Below, in pieces: positions 35,458 through 48,675 of a stretch of 64,000 nucleotides of DNA. The position numbers were made by a program, and so were the translations under genes. The notes beneath the pieces were generated by a model. The model made no database searches. It was not told the DNA's origin and saw nothing but the letters and a program-made list of their open reading frames with translations. This DNA is from Anastatus disparis (Eukaryota; Arthropoda; Insecta; Hymenoptera; Eupelmidae). The stretch's first letter is position 1. Every line of letters begins with the position of its first letter. The DNA lies in NCBI GenBank assembly GCA_017163975.1, contig JAFFSR010000227.1:310001-374000 (forward strand), in the 5' to 3' direction.

Positions 35458-36829
35458 TTTAAAATAAATAAATTGTTAAAGGAATGTATGTACTTTAATA
35501 GTAGCTGTTGAATCCGTTTGTAAAAAAAATTTTTCTCGCGTGACCATACTATGTCCCTAAGCTTTCTATCTATTAGCAGAATCAAGCATTACTCCGTTAA
35601 AACAATATGTTATATATGGAATTGGAAAAAAAATAAATATACATACTCCATTAGAACTTTCGCCATTATCGCATTTTATCAAACACGAGCTCTTGAAAAT
35701 TTACGACTGATTGTCTAAATCTATACAAGAAGTCAAAGAGAAAGAATCGGCGCAATAGCAAATGTACATAAATCATCTATTAGACTTATGATTCGATAAA
35801 TGATAAACATAACAAGAAATTTTTTAAAATTATATTATTATTTCTCATTTAAATAGAAAATTTAAAATAAGTTTATTCAAGCCTGGAAACATTATTAACA
35901 AAATACTCAACTCGAGTTTTAAAAAAACAAAATTTTTATCGAATATCTGAATATTCTCACGCTACTTTAAATTAATTAAATAGATTATTAAAAAAAAAGG
36001 ACATCGATAAATATACATAATGTCATTGCATAATAAATTTAAAGGCTAGCAGATTGTTATGTAATAATATATAAAATACACTACGTTTCAAAAGAACTGC
36101 AAGAAGAATAAAAAAATTTTTTCATCATACTCTTTTTTTTTATAGCTAAATATAATCGGCACATTTAATCAAAAGCAAAGTGTAATATAGCTATAAAATT
36201 AAAAAATATCGATTAGTTGGTATTATAAGCCTATACGCTTGGAGCTCGTATATAAAGTAAGCTCTCCGTATAATCCTATAAGAATCTATCGTTATCTCAT
36301 CTATATAGCTATCCTGCTCATAGATTGTATATACGTATTATGTTGATTATGTTGATTCACAATTTCGACCTATAATAGAATAAAAATGACCTTTATTATC
36401 TCTTTTGTTAAGTTCAAAGAAAATTACTTATTTCAATAAAGTCACTCAGTCATCGTATTTGCCTGACTCGATTATCTTTTCTAATCTCCTTTAAAAATAT
36501 GTTTGTTTTGCTCTTCCGTTTTCAAGTTTAGTAAGATGATGTTTTAGTTTTTAAAATACCTTTTACGCTTCTTGATTTTCAGTTTGTTATTTTGATAAGC
36601 AGACTAAGGAATATCGATTAGCATACCAATTTACATTATTAGAAAGAATTTATACAAATCTAAAGATGTATGTTATTAATCTCTCGTTATTATCAATGAG
36701 TTGTCATTTAGACTCATGATTTTCTTACGTTTATATATGTTGAACATTTAACGTCTAATAGCAAGATAAAAAATTAAAATCGCTAAAAGTCTGGGAATAG
36801 CTTCCATTTCATACCGAAAATACACAAAA
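35458..36829. other. Intergenic region upstream of the pickpocket gene
   Basis: Should contain the pickpocket promoter. AT-rich; no motif, coding frame or clear repeat could be supported. Confidence 0.4.
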
Positions 36830-37910
36830 AAAATTAAAAGAAAAAGGGTTCAAAGTTACATGAAATTTTTCAAATTTTTTTAAAAATAAATTCCTTATGT
36901 AAATAACATATAGGATGCACCCAAATTTTCCAAATCACAATATGTAGATATTTGAGTTTATCTGATTGGTGGAAACATAATATTTAATATACCCAAAAAC
37001 TGCCCAGGTTCATTTACTGTTTAAGAGGAGGTCACGTATCTCTGTCTTTTTCTAATTAAAGAATTGAGTTTTTTACCGAAACTAATAACTTTAGCAAAAT
37101 TAAACGCATCTTGTATTAAAAAAGCAATTTTTTTTGATAAGAAAAATTATTTTATTGCTTCGTTCTCAAGAAAACCTTGAAAACAAAATTGTCCACCCTA
37201 ACCTCTATGATTTAAGTTTTTCAAGGTTTTCTTGAGAACGAAGCAATAAAATTAATTTTTTCTTATCGAAAATATTGCTTTTTTAATACAAGATGCGGCT
37301 TTCTCTTCATTTTTTGATAAAGTTATTAGTTTTTTTTTAAAAATCATTTCTTTGATTAGAAAAGGACAGAGATACGTGACCTCCTCTTAAAGGCTTAATT
37401 TTTTTGGTCTTTTCATGAAATTGACCAAAGTTTTCAAAAATAATCATTCTTCACTTATTTATAAGATCTATGACTTTTTCTATGCAAAAATTCAAGTATT
37501 GTCAATACATGATCTCCAATAGAAAATATGTTTATAAATTTTTTCCAAAACTCAATAGTTTTCGAGGGGAAAAATAATATTAATTCTATGATTTAACCAC
37601 AAATAACGATTTTTTCTGGCTTTTCCGTAAAATTAAGTAGTCCATATCTTGTGTCTTGGTCTATCTTTTTTGTCATAAAAAAACGAAAAAAAATGAAACT
37701 TTTCAAAAACTAATTTTACCTGTGGTTAACATTCTTTTTTTTAATTATATTATGCCACCAATCAGATAAACTTATTGTAATTTGATAAAATTTCAGTACA
37801 TTCCATATGTTATTTCTAACAAAAAGTATTTTATTATCAAGTTTTTACCAAAAATTTATAGTTTTTGAAAAAAAATCCATTTAACAGAAATTTTGAAAAA
37901 TTCTAATGTA
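36830..37910. mobile_element. About 1-kb foldback element, interrupted by another foldback
   Basis: The outer arms match across the whole block: TTTATCTGATTGGTGGAAAC (36958 on) against GCCACCAATCAGATAAAC (near 37755), and AAATAACATATAGGATG against its complement near 37801-37817. Inside lies a second inverted repeat at 37018-37393. Non-coding. The arrangement suggests one foldback inserted into, or formed inside, another. Confidence 0.65.
37018..37393. mobile_element. Nested foldback element
   Basis: TTTAAGAGGAGGTCACGTAT (37020 on) pairs with ACGTGACCTCCTCTTAAAG. Internally, ATTTTATTGCTTCGTTCTCA pairs with the stretch at 37228-37252, and TTTTCAAGGTTTTC with its complement. The arms are about 160-180 bp. 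Confidence 0.75.
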
Positions 37911-37924
37911 TTCCATTCCATTTA

Positions 37925-38018
37925 ATTTTTTTTTTTTTGACAAGACATGCGTAAAATTGCATATGATGCAATGCAGCCAAATTCTTGATGTGCAATTTTA
38001 CGCACTCTGTGTCAAAAA
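37925..38018. repeat. Hairpin with GCGTAAAATTGCA arms
   Basis: GACAAGACATGCGTAAAATT pairs with AATTTTACGCACTCTGTGTC, flanked by poly-T and poly-A. It directly precedes the second ACTAGTGCGTTAAATT element. Confidence 0.7.
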
Positions 38019-38022
38019 AATT

Positions 38023-38148
38023 TTTTTGATTCTAGTGCGTTAAATTATAAATACTCATGCGATTGCTATGACACGCGGGCCGGCTTCGCTGACCCTCGTA
38101 CATATCAACCGCACGAATATTTATAATTTAACGCACTAGTATCAAAAA
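38023..38148. mobile_element. Short palindromic element, copy 2 (ACTAGTGCGTTAAATT family)
   Basis: TTTTGATTCTAGTGCGTTAA and an arm ending ACGCACTAGTATCAAAAAG share about 30-35 bp with the arms of the copy at 32759-32850. The loop differs: it is longer and GC-rich (ACACGCGGGCCGGCTTCGCT). Same arms with different tips suggest a modular element. Confidence 0.8.
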
Positions 38149-38210
38149 GTACTATATCCTTTTCATTTAGAATTTTTTTTTTTATGTTTTTTACACATGA
38201 TTTTTTTTTA

Positions 38211-38740
38211 AACAAATGAACCCGTGTTTTTTCTTTTCGTCTAATAGGTCCTAGATACCAAGATATAGAAATTTTTTTTTAATCTAAAGAAGCGCTTCCA
38301 AGAACTTGAATAACCAAAAAACTAGATCTTTTATAGAAAAATATATAAAAAATAAAAGAAAGTACAAAGTAAATACTTTAATTTAAGCTCTGATGCATTA
38401 AAAAAGCTTTTGTGGTTCAGAAGTTATGCTCAATTTTATATTACTACATATTTGTTAATATTTTTAGCATTATGAATTTTTTACTTTATATATTTTATTA
38501 GCATGTTTTGATTATCTATAGCTTCTGAACCACAAAAGCTTTTTTAATGCACCAGAGCTTAAATTTAAGTATTTAATTTGTACTTTCTTTTATTTTCCAT
38601 AAATTTTTCTATGAAAGTTTAACTTTTTGGCTATTTAAGTTTTTGAATGCGCTTCTTTTGACTATATTTTTTAAAAAATGTCCATACTTTGGTCTTTAGG
38701 GCCTATTAGACGAAAAGAAAAAACACGGCTTCATTTTTTA
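38211..38740. mobile_element. Foldback element, about 530 bp
   Basis: The outer arms (AAATGAACCCGTGTTTTTTC and its complement ending GGCTTCATTTTTTA) are followed inward by matching blocks: TTTTCGTCTAATAGG/CCTATTAGACGAAAA and TTTGTGGTTCAGAAGTTAT/ATAGCTTCTGAACCACAAA. Non-coding. Confidence 0.75.
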
Positions 38741-41448
38741 TAATCATAAAATCATATTCCGCAGTTTCAACTAAATCCGTTTCCCGGAGGTGGAGACCTC
38801 TCCTTTTCAGTAAAGATTTCAATAACCCCAAAACTCAATAACTTATTTTTTTCTTTAATTTTTTAATGACAAATGCAGGATTTTAAAATACGATATCTGC
38901 AAAATTAGCATGATCTAAAATTGAGAACAAAATCAATTTTATTGTGTTTATTTTACAGAAATTGAATTTTTAAATCCTGCAAAATTATCACTTTAAATTG
39001 AAGAAAAACAATAGATTTTTGAGTTATAGGATTCTTGAATCAAACACCGAGTTATGGGATTTTCGAAATGTTTTTCGAGTTATGGGGTATTTTAAATCTT
39101 CGCCATGTTACGGCGTTATTCCTCTCAGCTGTCGATATAAAAAAAATAATTAGGGATACGCAAATATATATGTACTGAATAGTTGTTAACTTCTTAAAAA
39201 AAACTTGGACCTTAGTGACAGTTTGCTGTTAAGGTGCTAATATTTGTAATTTTTTTATATTTTTGAGAAAATTTAAAATTTTTTTAACCAAATCAGTATC
39301 CATAATTTCGAATGTTTGATTTTTATTTATACGAAAAAATGTAATATTATTTATATTTATTTTTGTAAATCCTAATATTATTGAAAAGCGGAGCACCTAA
39401 TGTATACACATATAGTACGAAAAATTCTAAACGCACTTTTTTCTATAAACATAAATTTTCATTTAATTTTCAAGTTTTTTCTTATTTTATAATATGAATT
39501 TTCGTTGATATTTTTAATAAGTTTTATGAAGTATTTAAAAAAATTTTTTTACATAAAAATTAATCCGTAAATTAAAGATACTATATAATATAAAAAAAAA
39601 GAAATTTAAATGGAATAATGCGTAAAATGAGGCGAAAAACAAAGCCAACTAATAAATAGTTTAAACACATGTTGTTTAAGAACTAGCATATTTGCCCACA
39701 CGCATTTAAGGTTCATATAATTTACGTACCGATACTGTAATGTTAAGAAGCGATTGCTCATGTAAACTTTCCAATGTAGTATTACATAAGCATATAGTAT
39801 ATCCAACATAGCTTATACGAGAGTAAGAAAAAGAAGATTTAACTTTACTTCCCGAAATCCAAGAAGATCCTTCCCTCCTTTCGTGTATATATTGTACAAG
39901 AAATTGTTTGCTCAAGGATTAACGAGCTATAGCAGCTGTTAAGAATTTTCGTCTGGCCTAGATGAGCAAACACAAACACTTGAAGAATCTATTCCCTTTT
40001 TACAAAAGAGCGCATATATATATATATTTATTATTTTAGCCCACCTTTTCTACATATGCCTATGACTTGCATTTCCGCACAACTTTTTCATTTTCACTCT
40101 TTCTTTTTTCTAATATCTCCCTTTTTTCCTTCTTACTTACTTATATACTTTACACAGAGCTTTAACTCGCGGAAATTTTTTACGACTCTTCAAAGTGCAC
40201 CGAAATGCATCTTTTCAACTCGATGCTCCGTTTGCTTTTTAAGCGCTAACATATATAAGAAGAAGAAAGAGCTTTAAGCTCTCATGAGCTAAAGTTTCTT
40301 CGAGCAAAGAGATGATGATGCTGAAAAGCTTTTCTTAGGATAGCCGGCTTTTCTAGTTTTACGGCTCACCACCACATTTTATTATAAATGGAGCGTGCAA
40401 ATAAATTCTTGCCATTTCATGGAAAATTTATGTCTTTCTTAACTTGATCTAGAAAAATCGTACACTTGATTTTTTTAAAATTTTATTGTGTCTTTTAAAA
40501 TCATTGCGCATAATGAGGACGGTTAATAATCAAAAACTGTTATGAATATGATCAATCATTTTATTGTTTTATTATAATAAATTATTTATTTATATTCATT
40601 TTTAAATATTATACTAAATTATGAAATAATATTAATATTAAATAAAATTTCGAACCACAAATATAACTTATATTAATTATTTTTAATGAGAAACGAGTTC
40701 AATGAAAAAATTAAATTTATGTATCCCATTCACGATATTACGTCGGTTAGTATGGTTGACAAATTTTTTCTAAATCACAGTCTTGAGAACTATATCATAG
40801 CTTTCTTCAACAGTTTATTTATTTTCACTGCAATCATTGTTTACACTGCTTTTACTAGCCTCAAATTTTACACTTTCCTACTCTTCTCCAATAGACTTGT
40901 TAAACTTATTGAATTGATACGTTAGTCTAATGTTCTTTCTTTTTTTAAATTTTCTTTTCTTATTTGATGACTCCATACTTTTTTAAAAATTAACTACTTT
41001 ATTAATTAGTGTCTATGTTTTGCAGTTCTCTCAAGTTTTGGAAACGCTAACGCTTTTTCTCTCTCTTCCTCCTTTTCTCTTTCTCTCTCACTCTCTTTTA
41101 GCGTACTTGCAAGGTAAGGTTAAAACGGTGTCATGGCAGCCTGAGAACTAACCTTAAATCTCTAAAATATTTATTTAAAATCTCTGTTATTTTTACCATG
41201 CTGTTTCATAATTTTTAGGTTTTTTGTGGCCCGTTTTAACTTTACCGTATAACAACTTTATTTTTGTAAATAAATTCTCTTCGTTGAAGAAAAGAAATAT
41301 ATCTATAAATTTATTTGTATAAAGTATATATCTATATATATTAGCAATTTCACTATATTTTGGTCATTTCGTGATTAAAAAATTAGTCAAAAAAAAAAAA
41401 TGACTAATAAATGACTAATGGCCATTTTTTAATGGTTTATTTTCTACA
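38741..41448. other. Intergenic DNA without recognised genes
   Basis: Several open frames of 60-80 codons exist but show no protein motif and no consistent splice structure. A pyrimidine-rich run (CTTTTTCTCTCTCTTCCTCC and continuation) lies at 41050-41100. Confidence 0.45.
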
Positions 41449-41705
41449 AGGGACTAAGAAAAATTTTCTTGTAAAAATTACAAGAGAGAATGGTAGCGAT
41501 GGCACAGGCTGCCATTATAGCGAAAAATTACTATGCTACATGGTAAAATTTATAGAAATATAATAAAAATTCCTATAAATTCTCTTGTCAATTAGTCTCT
41601 TGTAAATTATACTATGAAACATAGTAATTTTTCGCTATAATGGCGGCCTGTGCAATTGCTACGATTCTCCCTTGTAATTTTTACGGGAAAATTTTTCTCA
41701 GTCTA
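41449..41705. mobile_element. Foldback element with AGGGACTAAGAAAAATTTTC end
   Basis: The left arm AGGGACTAAGAAAAATTTTC pairs with the right arm GAAAATTTTTCTCAGTC. Further in, TACAAGAGAGAATGGTAGCG and ATTATAGCGAAAAATTACTA have inverted partners. About 257 bp. Sequence just left (GGCCATTTTTTAATGGTTTA) resembles 29692-29712, hinting at another diverged copy there. Confidence 0.7.
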
Positions 41706-44700
41706 CTCTAAAATTAAAACTATAAGAAAATCTGTTTTATTAAGTTTTTTTATTTTGGCAATCACAAATAATTTCCATGCAAATTTTTGAGCAGATTCAT
41801 TGAGTAGTTTACGAAAAATACAAAAAAATAAAAATAAAAATTTTTTAAAAATTTTTAATGTTTTAAAATTAAGATTACGCTAAGAAAACTAATTTTCAAT
41901 AGCTTCCGCCTAAGTTAGACAAAAAAATAAATGATATGGAAAATTTGAAACAAATCCATCGAAATAAAATTGGGTAACTGAATGCACACACACATACAGA
42001 CATTTTCTAGGAACCACTTTTTTCGACTCCCTGAGTCCAAATGTGAACAAATTAGTGAAAAAATAGGAAAATTATTTTTTTATCGATACAATGCTTTCTC
42101 CATGAGAAAGCGAAAAGGAAAAAATTTAATATTTTTTTAGTAGCTCCTTTCCTTAAAAAAATTAATACTTCATAATTAACTTAATTTACAATGATAATTA
42201 TTTAAAATTTAACAAAAAAAAATAAAACAGTTATTGGCAAAAAATAAAATTTCTAAGTGAATTATGCTTAACACAAAGTCACATTATTCAAACTAAGCAT
42301 TAAATCATTAACATCAAACTAAATCATCAACTCCACAAACAATTTATCATTTGGCACAAGTTACGGCCGCCTTTTAAAGAACGAAAAAAAAAGAAAAAAT
42401 ATCTTACACATACGTCAAGTTTACCGACAGAACGATATCTGTCAATCGTTTAACAAGTCCGCTCAACCATCACTAAAATACATTCTCATTCTCAAATAGA
42501 CCAATCATATGTACCTCGAATCTAAAAAAAATGAAAAAATTATGTCAAAATCAATGGAATAACATTGTCTATATCGATGACTTTGAATTCATAATTTTGA
42601 AAATTTGAGCAAAAGTTTTCTTTAACTCTATTCTCGTTATATATCCAGGTGCTGCTGGGTTAGACAAGGGAAAGAGAAAACTTGTAACTGCTTTTACAAA
42701 CATACCGCATCAAAGCTTTTTTACGTGATGCTTCCTCATTTTTTTTCTTCTTTTTTTTCTTTTTAACTACATTTGCTGCTTTTTACCTCGCGACGACGCG
42801 TCACTTTCTGACGAGCATGTCTGACATTGCGCAATTGAACCAAGTGTTGGAAATTTTGTTTTTTTTTTTTTTTTTTTTTTCTTTTCGACGTTCCCTGTAC
42901 ACATATATCTGTGTATATAGAAATTTTTTATTTATAAACCTTCGTGTAGACGACCCCTTTTGCTCACTTGGAGTAGATTTAACGGGGTACAAAAGAGCTT
43001 TTTCTTAGTGAGAAAAAAATCAAGAAATATAATACAAGTTGACGGGTTATTTTTTTTCGTCTATGTATGTACTTAGATTACGAAGAGAGGGCAAAGAAGA
43101 AACGATACTTTTTTTCATAATTAAGAAAATTTATCTAAAAGGAAGTAGTCTTATTCTATTGATGGCTCTACACTATAATGCTTTTGAAATTACTTAATTT
43201 TCTTACAATAAATTACAGACTTTTAAATTAAAATTCTAATATTAAGAAAACATTTTAATTGATTTAACTTAGAAATGGTATTGAGAAAATCTTAATTTCA
43301 AAGTTAATAATACAATTTAAAAGAGTAAATATACAATTATTTTTAATTATTTTCTTCAAACGAATGCATAGAAATTTTCTGCTAAAAATCAAAGTTGCAA
43401 ATTTTTTAAAAATCATACGAGGAAATGCGTGAAACATTAATCATTAAATGATAAATTTTTCATTCTATTTATAAAAAAAATGTAATTCCTATAAGCTCGA
43501 ATAAATGAATATTAATTGCTTCTCATGCCCTCTTTTTCGCACATATTAATAATATGAAAAAATGAATTTGTTGAAGCATCAAGAAAACGTTGAGAATAAA
43601 AAAAAATATCTCTACATAGTTAGAAAGAAAGTTGAATGCTCGGCACAGAAAAGCTGTTACATTAATATATAATAAATGGCACGTGAAATGTGAAAATGAT
43701 AGTAAACTTGACTCTGATTTTAATGCATGCAATGATTTTTTTATTTACTGAACTTTGACACTCTAATATGACGATCTCCAACTATCTCGTATGAATGTTT
43801 TGATGCTAATTTTTCACTGGGCTCTTGTCCTCCGTAACGAGATGAAAAAATATTTTTAAAAACACATCGGAATACTGTTTTCTTCTCGTTTGCAAGAATA
43901 TTCTGAAAAAAGATTATAAAGATAATAACTTTTCTTTTCATAATCTACAAGAGACTTGACTTTTATTTTTCTAAGGCTATATTTTCTTTTTCACTAATTT
44001 TATCATTTTTATTTTTAATCAATCACAAGAGATTAAACTTGTTTTTCATAGAAAAATTTCATTAAATTTCATCAATACATCGAGTTTTATCATCGATTAT
44101 TTATTGAATCAAACCAATTATATCTCGATTATTATTTTAATCTTTAACTAAAAAAAAATGAATAAAGTATTTATTATTTTCGGATTTTTCTACGTTAAGA
44201 TGCGTAATTAAAATGCTTCCGGTTTATGAATGAATTCTCTAATACAATGAGACGATTGTCTTAGCTTCGAGCACATTTTCGTTTCTTCAAAAACTCCAAC
44301 AGTCTATGTATTGATATAAATCTTGCAAAATTTATTTATCTTTTTTCTTATAATTTTCTATATTTCATATCTTTGATATATGAAATAACTTGCTCATTAT
44401 ATATTTTGACAATCACGGAGAAGCTCAATATTTTAAATACGTTTATCCAATCTTTTTCTTTTTCCGAGGCTATGGAGCGTAGAATTGGAGAAAAAAAATT
44501 TGAACCGCTAAGATGGAAGAGGCTGAACTTAAACGGCGTCTGTCGCTGATTAAAAAAGACCGAAAGCGCGTTTACTAAACTCTGATAAAGTCTTTACTGT
44601 TCTCTTATATGCTATATAGCCAAGTCTTATATAGTATAGTCTCTCTATCTCTTTCTAATCAAGATCAGCATGTGTGCCTGATTGTCAAACTTTTGACTTC

Positions 44701-45000
44701 ACTACTAAATAATATTAACCATTTCTCTATTATGAAAATAATGAAGAATAAATTTTAAAAATATTAGTAATGAAAAGAAAAATAGGCAAGCACAGTGCCG
44801 TTTATCAGTTGATCTTCGATGAACTTTGCATGAATAGAAGAAAAATAAAAAAAAAGTTAATCAACACTAATACAGAAAGTCAAATAAAAGTATAGATTTT
44901 TCAAGCTTGCAATAATTAAAAATAATATTGGAAAAAAGCTTATAAAAAATAGCTTAAAAAATGTAAAAAGCCCTTTGGAAAGTTAAATAATAAAGTTAAT
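41706..45000. other. Intergenic DNA without recognised genes
   Basis: AT-rich, with an 18-base poly-T near 42860 and no supported coding region. The part just before 45000 is expected to contain distal regulatory DNA of the receptor kinase gene. Confidence 0.4.
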
Positions 45001-45226
45001 ACGAGAGAAGAGAGAAATGTATATAGCGGTAAAAGATACAGCATGATAAAAAGGAGGAGCAAAGTAAGAAATAAGATAGCAGCCTCTCTCCAATCGTCGA
45101 GAATAAGAAAAAGAATAAGAAAAAGAGAGAGCGAGTATATGGGTTGGACTTGAAGACAGTGCGAGGGAGTTAACGGAGAGGAGAGAAGCCTGCAGAGTTA
45201 AAGCAGTAAAGCGCACATAGTCAGTC
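45001..45226 (+). promoter_or_regulatory. Candidate promoter: GAGA-rich tract and TCAGT initiator
   Basis: The stretch is rich in GAGAG-type words (CGAGAGAAGAGAGAAA, AAAAAGAGAGAGCGAG, GGAGAGGAGAGAAG), which bind GAGA factor in flies, and ends with TCAGTCAG at 45221, the arthropod initiator core. A purine-rich, GC-enriched transcript-like region follows. No TATA box at the usual distance was found. This is inference from motifs only. Confidence 0.4.
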
Positions 45227-45792
45227 AGTAGTTGAATGGTAGGAAAAGTAGCCAAAGTACTACTTGTCTACTATATATCCTTTTTTTTATTTTAAACAAT
45301 TACCATCACTAAATGAGATTTGAGTGTGAAAATAAAATTTAATAGAGCGGCTGTTTGTGATGTGTGCACAATTAATCTGTTTAATTTTCTAAAAGTGTTT
45401 TAAAAAAAATTTTTTCATTCATTAGAGTGCAGTGTTTTTTTGGAAAAATTGATAAAAAAAAATAATAAAAAAGTTTGATTTTCCCAAAGTGTTTGTTTAG
45501 AAAGTCTTTTTGGAGAAAGGTAAAAGGATCGGTTATAGCTTATTGTAATTTATATAGTAGAAGCAGCAGCAGCAGCCAGGTTTCAACAGAAGGGTGCTCA
45601 TTAAAACTTGAGCTTTGTACACATGGATATTAAAAAAATATGCAAGTACAGATGAAAAGATCAAAAGAGTAAAAGACCGAGTGAAAAATCATGAGAATCT
45701 GATGGGCAAAGGTACGTCTAGAAGACGAAAGAAAATGAATTGGAAAAGATTGCATAGAAGACGAGGACTGACTTCTACGGAAATTCGTTCAG
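45222..45792 (+). other. Candidate first exon of the Trk-like receptor gene
   Basis: A GC-enriched stretch with a CAG/GCA run (45559-45575) ends in a donor, TTCAG|GTAAAA, at 45792; a stronger donor, AAAG|GTACGT, lies inside it at 45711. From the ATG at 45702 both donors leave one base of a codon, exactly the phase needed by the exon starting at 53191. The reading frame upstream of 45702 in that phase has no ATG. Predicted N-termini (MGK or MGKGTSRRRKK and on) lack a signal peptide, so the true start codon may be in an unseen exon and this may be 5' UTR only. Confidence 0.4.
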
Positions 45793-48593
45793 GTAAAAAT
45801 TAATAATTATTATCTTTTATATGCGCTCTTGTAAAACGTTTGACAAAAGTATTTATTTTTAATACTTAATTTTCACTACTAACATGCTGTAACTTATGGA
45901 AATAAGTGAAAAAGCCAATTTTAAATATATACCCTAAAGTTACTATAAAATAATTATTTATTTTTCTCAAATAGAGGACGGGGGTGCTCCCTGAGAACAC
46001 ACTCATTAAATAATTTCTGTATTCTGGAAAATTTTTCATAATCTTACTTTTTTTTATTAACTTTATTCAACATCGCTGCTATTATGCTATCATTATGATG
46101 CTAATTAGCGACGGAGATTTTTAATGTGCTATCAATAATTAACGATTCTAAAATTAATTAGAAAATCAAAATTTTTGTCATTGGACAAACTTTATTGTAA
46201 AAAAAATAATTATCAAGTATGTGTGTTTTAAAAAAAAGCACACGCATAATAAGAGCAAAAGAGCTTCTTAACTCCATAAACCATTATACACTTTATCCAT
46301 TTGTTTTCGAATAAAATTCATCAAGTTCGAAAATAACTTAAAAACTTTCTGTCAGACACAAAGTCCTATGCACATAGAACTCAAATCAGCTGTTTTTCTT
46401 AAAATACGCCAAGAACTTGTAAAGTTAAAGAAAAAAAAGATAATTAATTTTAAAATTTTCAATTTCAACCTTCATTTTCTACAGTTATTTACCATTAAGG
46501 TAATCATTTATATATAATAAGAGCCGGTAATATTTAAAAGTCCATTAAAAAAAAACAAGTTTACAATAACCATGCTCGTTAGTGCTGCGTCCGTTTTATT
46601 AAAAACAGGCTATCATTAAAATGGGCATATAAACCCCCAAGAAAGAAGCATTTAACTTTAAATGCAGAATTTCTTATACTCCTCGATTTACGTCTTTTTA
46701 TAATATAGCAGAGAAAAAAGCTTTAAAAAGCGAAATTTTATGAACGCCTGCGTTTTTTTCTATATTAAATAAAAAAGACAAAAAGTCATGTAAATTTATT
46801 AAATTTGATCTTATTTTAAATGAAAACTTGCAAAGATATGATGAAAAAGAGAAAAGTAAAAAACGCATTTGACTAATGATCCCGTTGTATAACGATATTG
46901 CCGCTTTCTATTTGTTTTGCATGCCTTTATTGATGATTAATAATCCTACGCTTTATGATAGGTAAAAACAATGAGATTTTTAAATCTTATCTTAACTTAT
47001 AATTATTTTATTTTCTTTAATTAATGACATATGTTAGAAACTTGGTCATATAAATCTTTGGAAATTAATAAAGCTTTCATGACAATTAAATAAAAGATTC
47101 ATTAAATTCAATGAAAAAATTAAAAAAACATTCTTATTCAATAAAGTTATTCCGTTGGTTAAAAAAACTGAATTTTTTTAACAGATGCAATGTGCATTTA
47201 ATGTAACGTAAGACATGCATTGATATATCGGTTGAGGTGTCGTTACCCTTTCACCATTACTTCTCAAGATCAAATAAACTCTCATCTCGGTACGTAAAAT
47301 AGCACTGAATTGAAAAATAAAAAGAAAAAAGTTAAACATACAAAGAGATATTCTCCTTTTTTTATAAGCGAATTCGTAATATGTGAGAAAATGATAAAAG
47401 CATAAACCATTGGTTTTCCATAACAATACTGAATACTGAAAAAAGTTGCATATGCTCTTTTGGCTTCTAATATATTTACAAGCAGCTTCAACATTGCTCT
47501 ATTATACTCTAATCTTTTCCTCGCTCCCACTTTTTCTTCTTATATTATCGTTTTAAACAGATTATTTTTTTCTTAAACAGATTATTTTTTTCTTAATCTT
47601 ATATGTTCTTGACTTGGGATTTTAAGCGCCTTGTTTCTCCATCCATTGAGATTTTAAATATTTATACCTATGAATCTTCATGAATTCTAAATGACTTTGC
47701 AGAAGAATAGAACAACTTTTTTTCGGATAACGCCTCGCTAGAGTTTTCGTCTTTTAAAATCTAAAATTTTTATTATCTTAATAATTTAATAAGGAAAATA
47801 GATGTAAGAAAAAAAAAACTTAATAAAAATGCAATGAAAATATTGACTTTAATCACTTACATAAAAGATTGAAAAATTTTAAAATTACGACAGACTTAAA
47901 TAATGAATTGATGAAAATAAAGACTGAAATAAAAGTATCGATCTGCAACATTACAAGAATTCCAAAGAGTGCATATAAAGTTAAAATGTTTTATTTATGC
48001 CTTACGTAACTTTGTAATGCACAAGATATATCGTTAATTTCCAACTGACCGGCCATTCGTATATGTGCAAGGGTAATCTAATCCGATCTTATTCTCATTT
48101 ATAAAGTAATACAGTGCTTTGCTTTGTTATATACATCAAGCCCCCATAAGCTTTCATATAAACTTTGCAATAATCTATTATTTTTTCCGAAATTTACAAA
48201 AAAATAGCGTCTAAAAAATAAATAAAATTAAATGCTTAGTACGTATATCATAGCTGGAATTAATAGTACCAGTAGATTCCAATTACCTAGCCTTTTAATA
48301 GACAAGACTGTTTCTTAAGATTAATTATATTTTAGCTTCAGTTCTGATTTGTAAGGACAGTTATAACTACGTTCACTATCTAAAAATTACATACAAATAT
48401 ATTGCAGATTTTTTAAATTTAAAGATTAACAATTAATAATGGGCATATTCATACTGAGAAAAATTTTAATTATCAAATATTTAAAATTATTCAAGCTAAT
48501 ATTATTTCTGAATATAGAAATTCTTTTTCTAGTTTATCGAAAAAATTGCATTTTTTGATATTTTAATATTAGGTTTTTCACCTCGGAAGGAAA

Positions 48594-48660
48594 AGTAAAG
48601 AATGTCTTGAATCGTATGTACGATTAAAAACATAGGATTTAAGGCATTCTTTATTTACTC
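48594..48660. repeat. Palindrome with AAAGAATGCCTTAAATC arms, copy 1
   Basis: AAGTAAAGAATGTCTTGAAT pairs with GATTTAAGGCATTCTTTATT, with CGTATGTACG in the loop. The right side continues ACTCCCGTG. The same words occur near 63735-63800. Confidence 0.7.
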
Positions 48661-48675
48661 CCGTGATGTGCATAC

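Noticed and set aside
39606..40925. Frames of 67-79 codons on both strands
   Set aside because: No conserved residues or splice signals that would join them to a gene; expected by chance in a 10-kb AT-rich interval.
45615..45803. 62-codon frame read as a complete small basic protein
   Set aside because: It has no ATG at its start and ends just beyond a good splice donor, so it fits better as part of a first exon.
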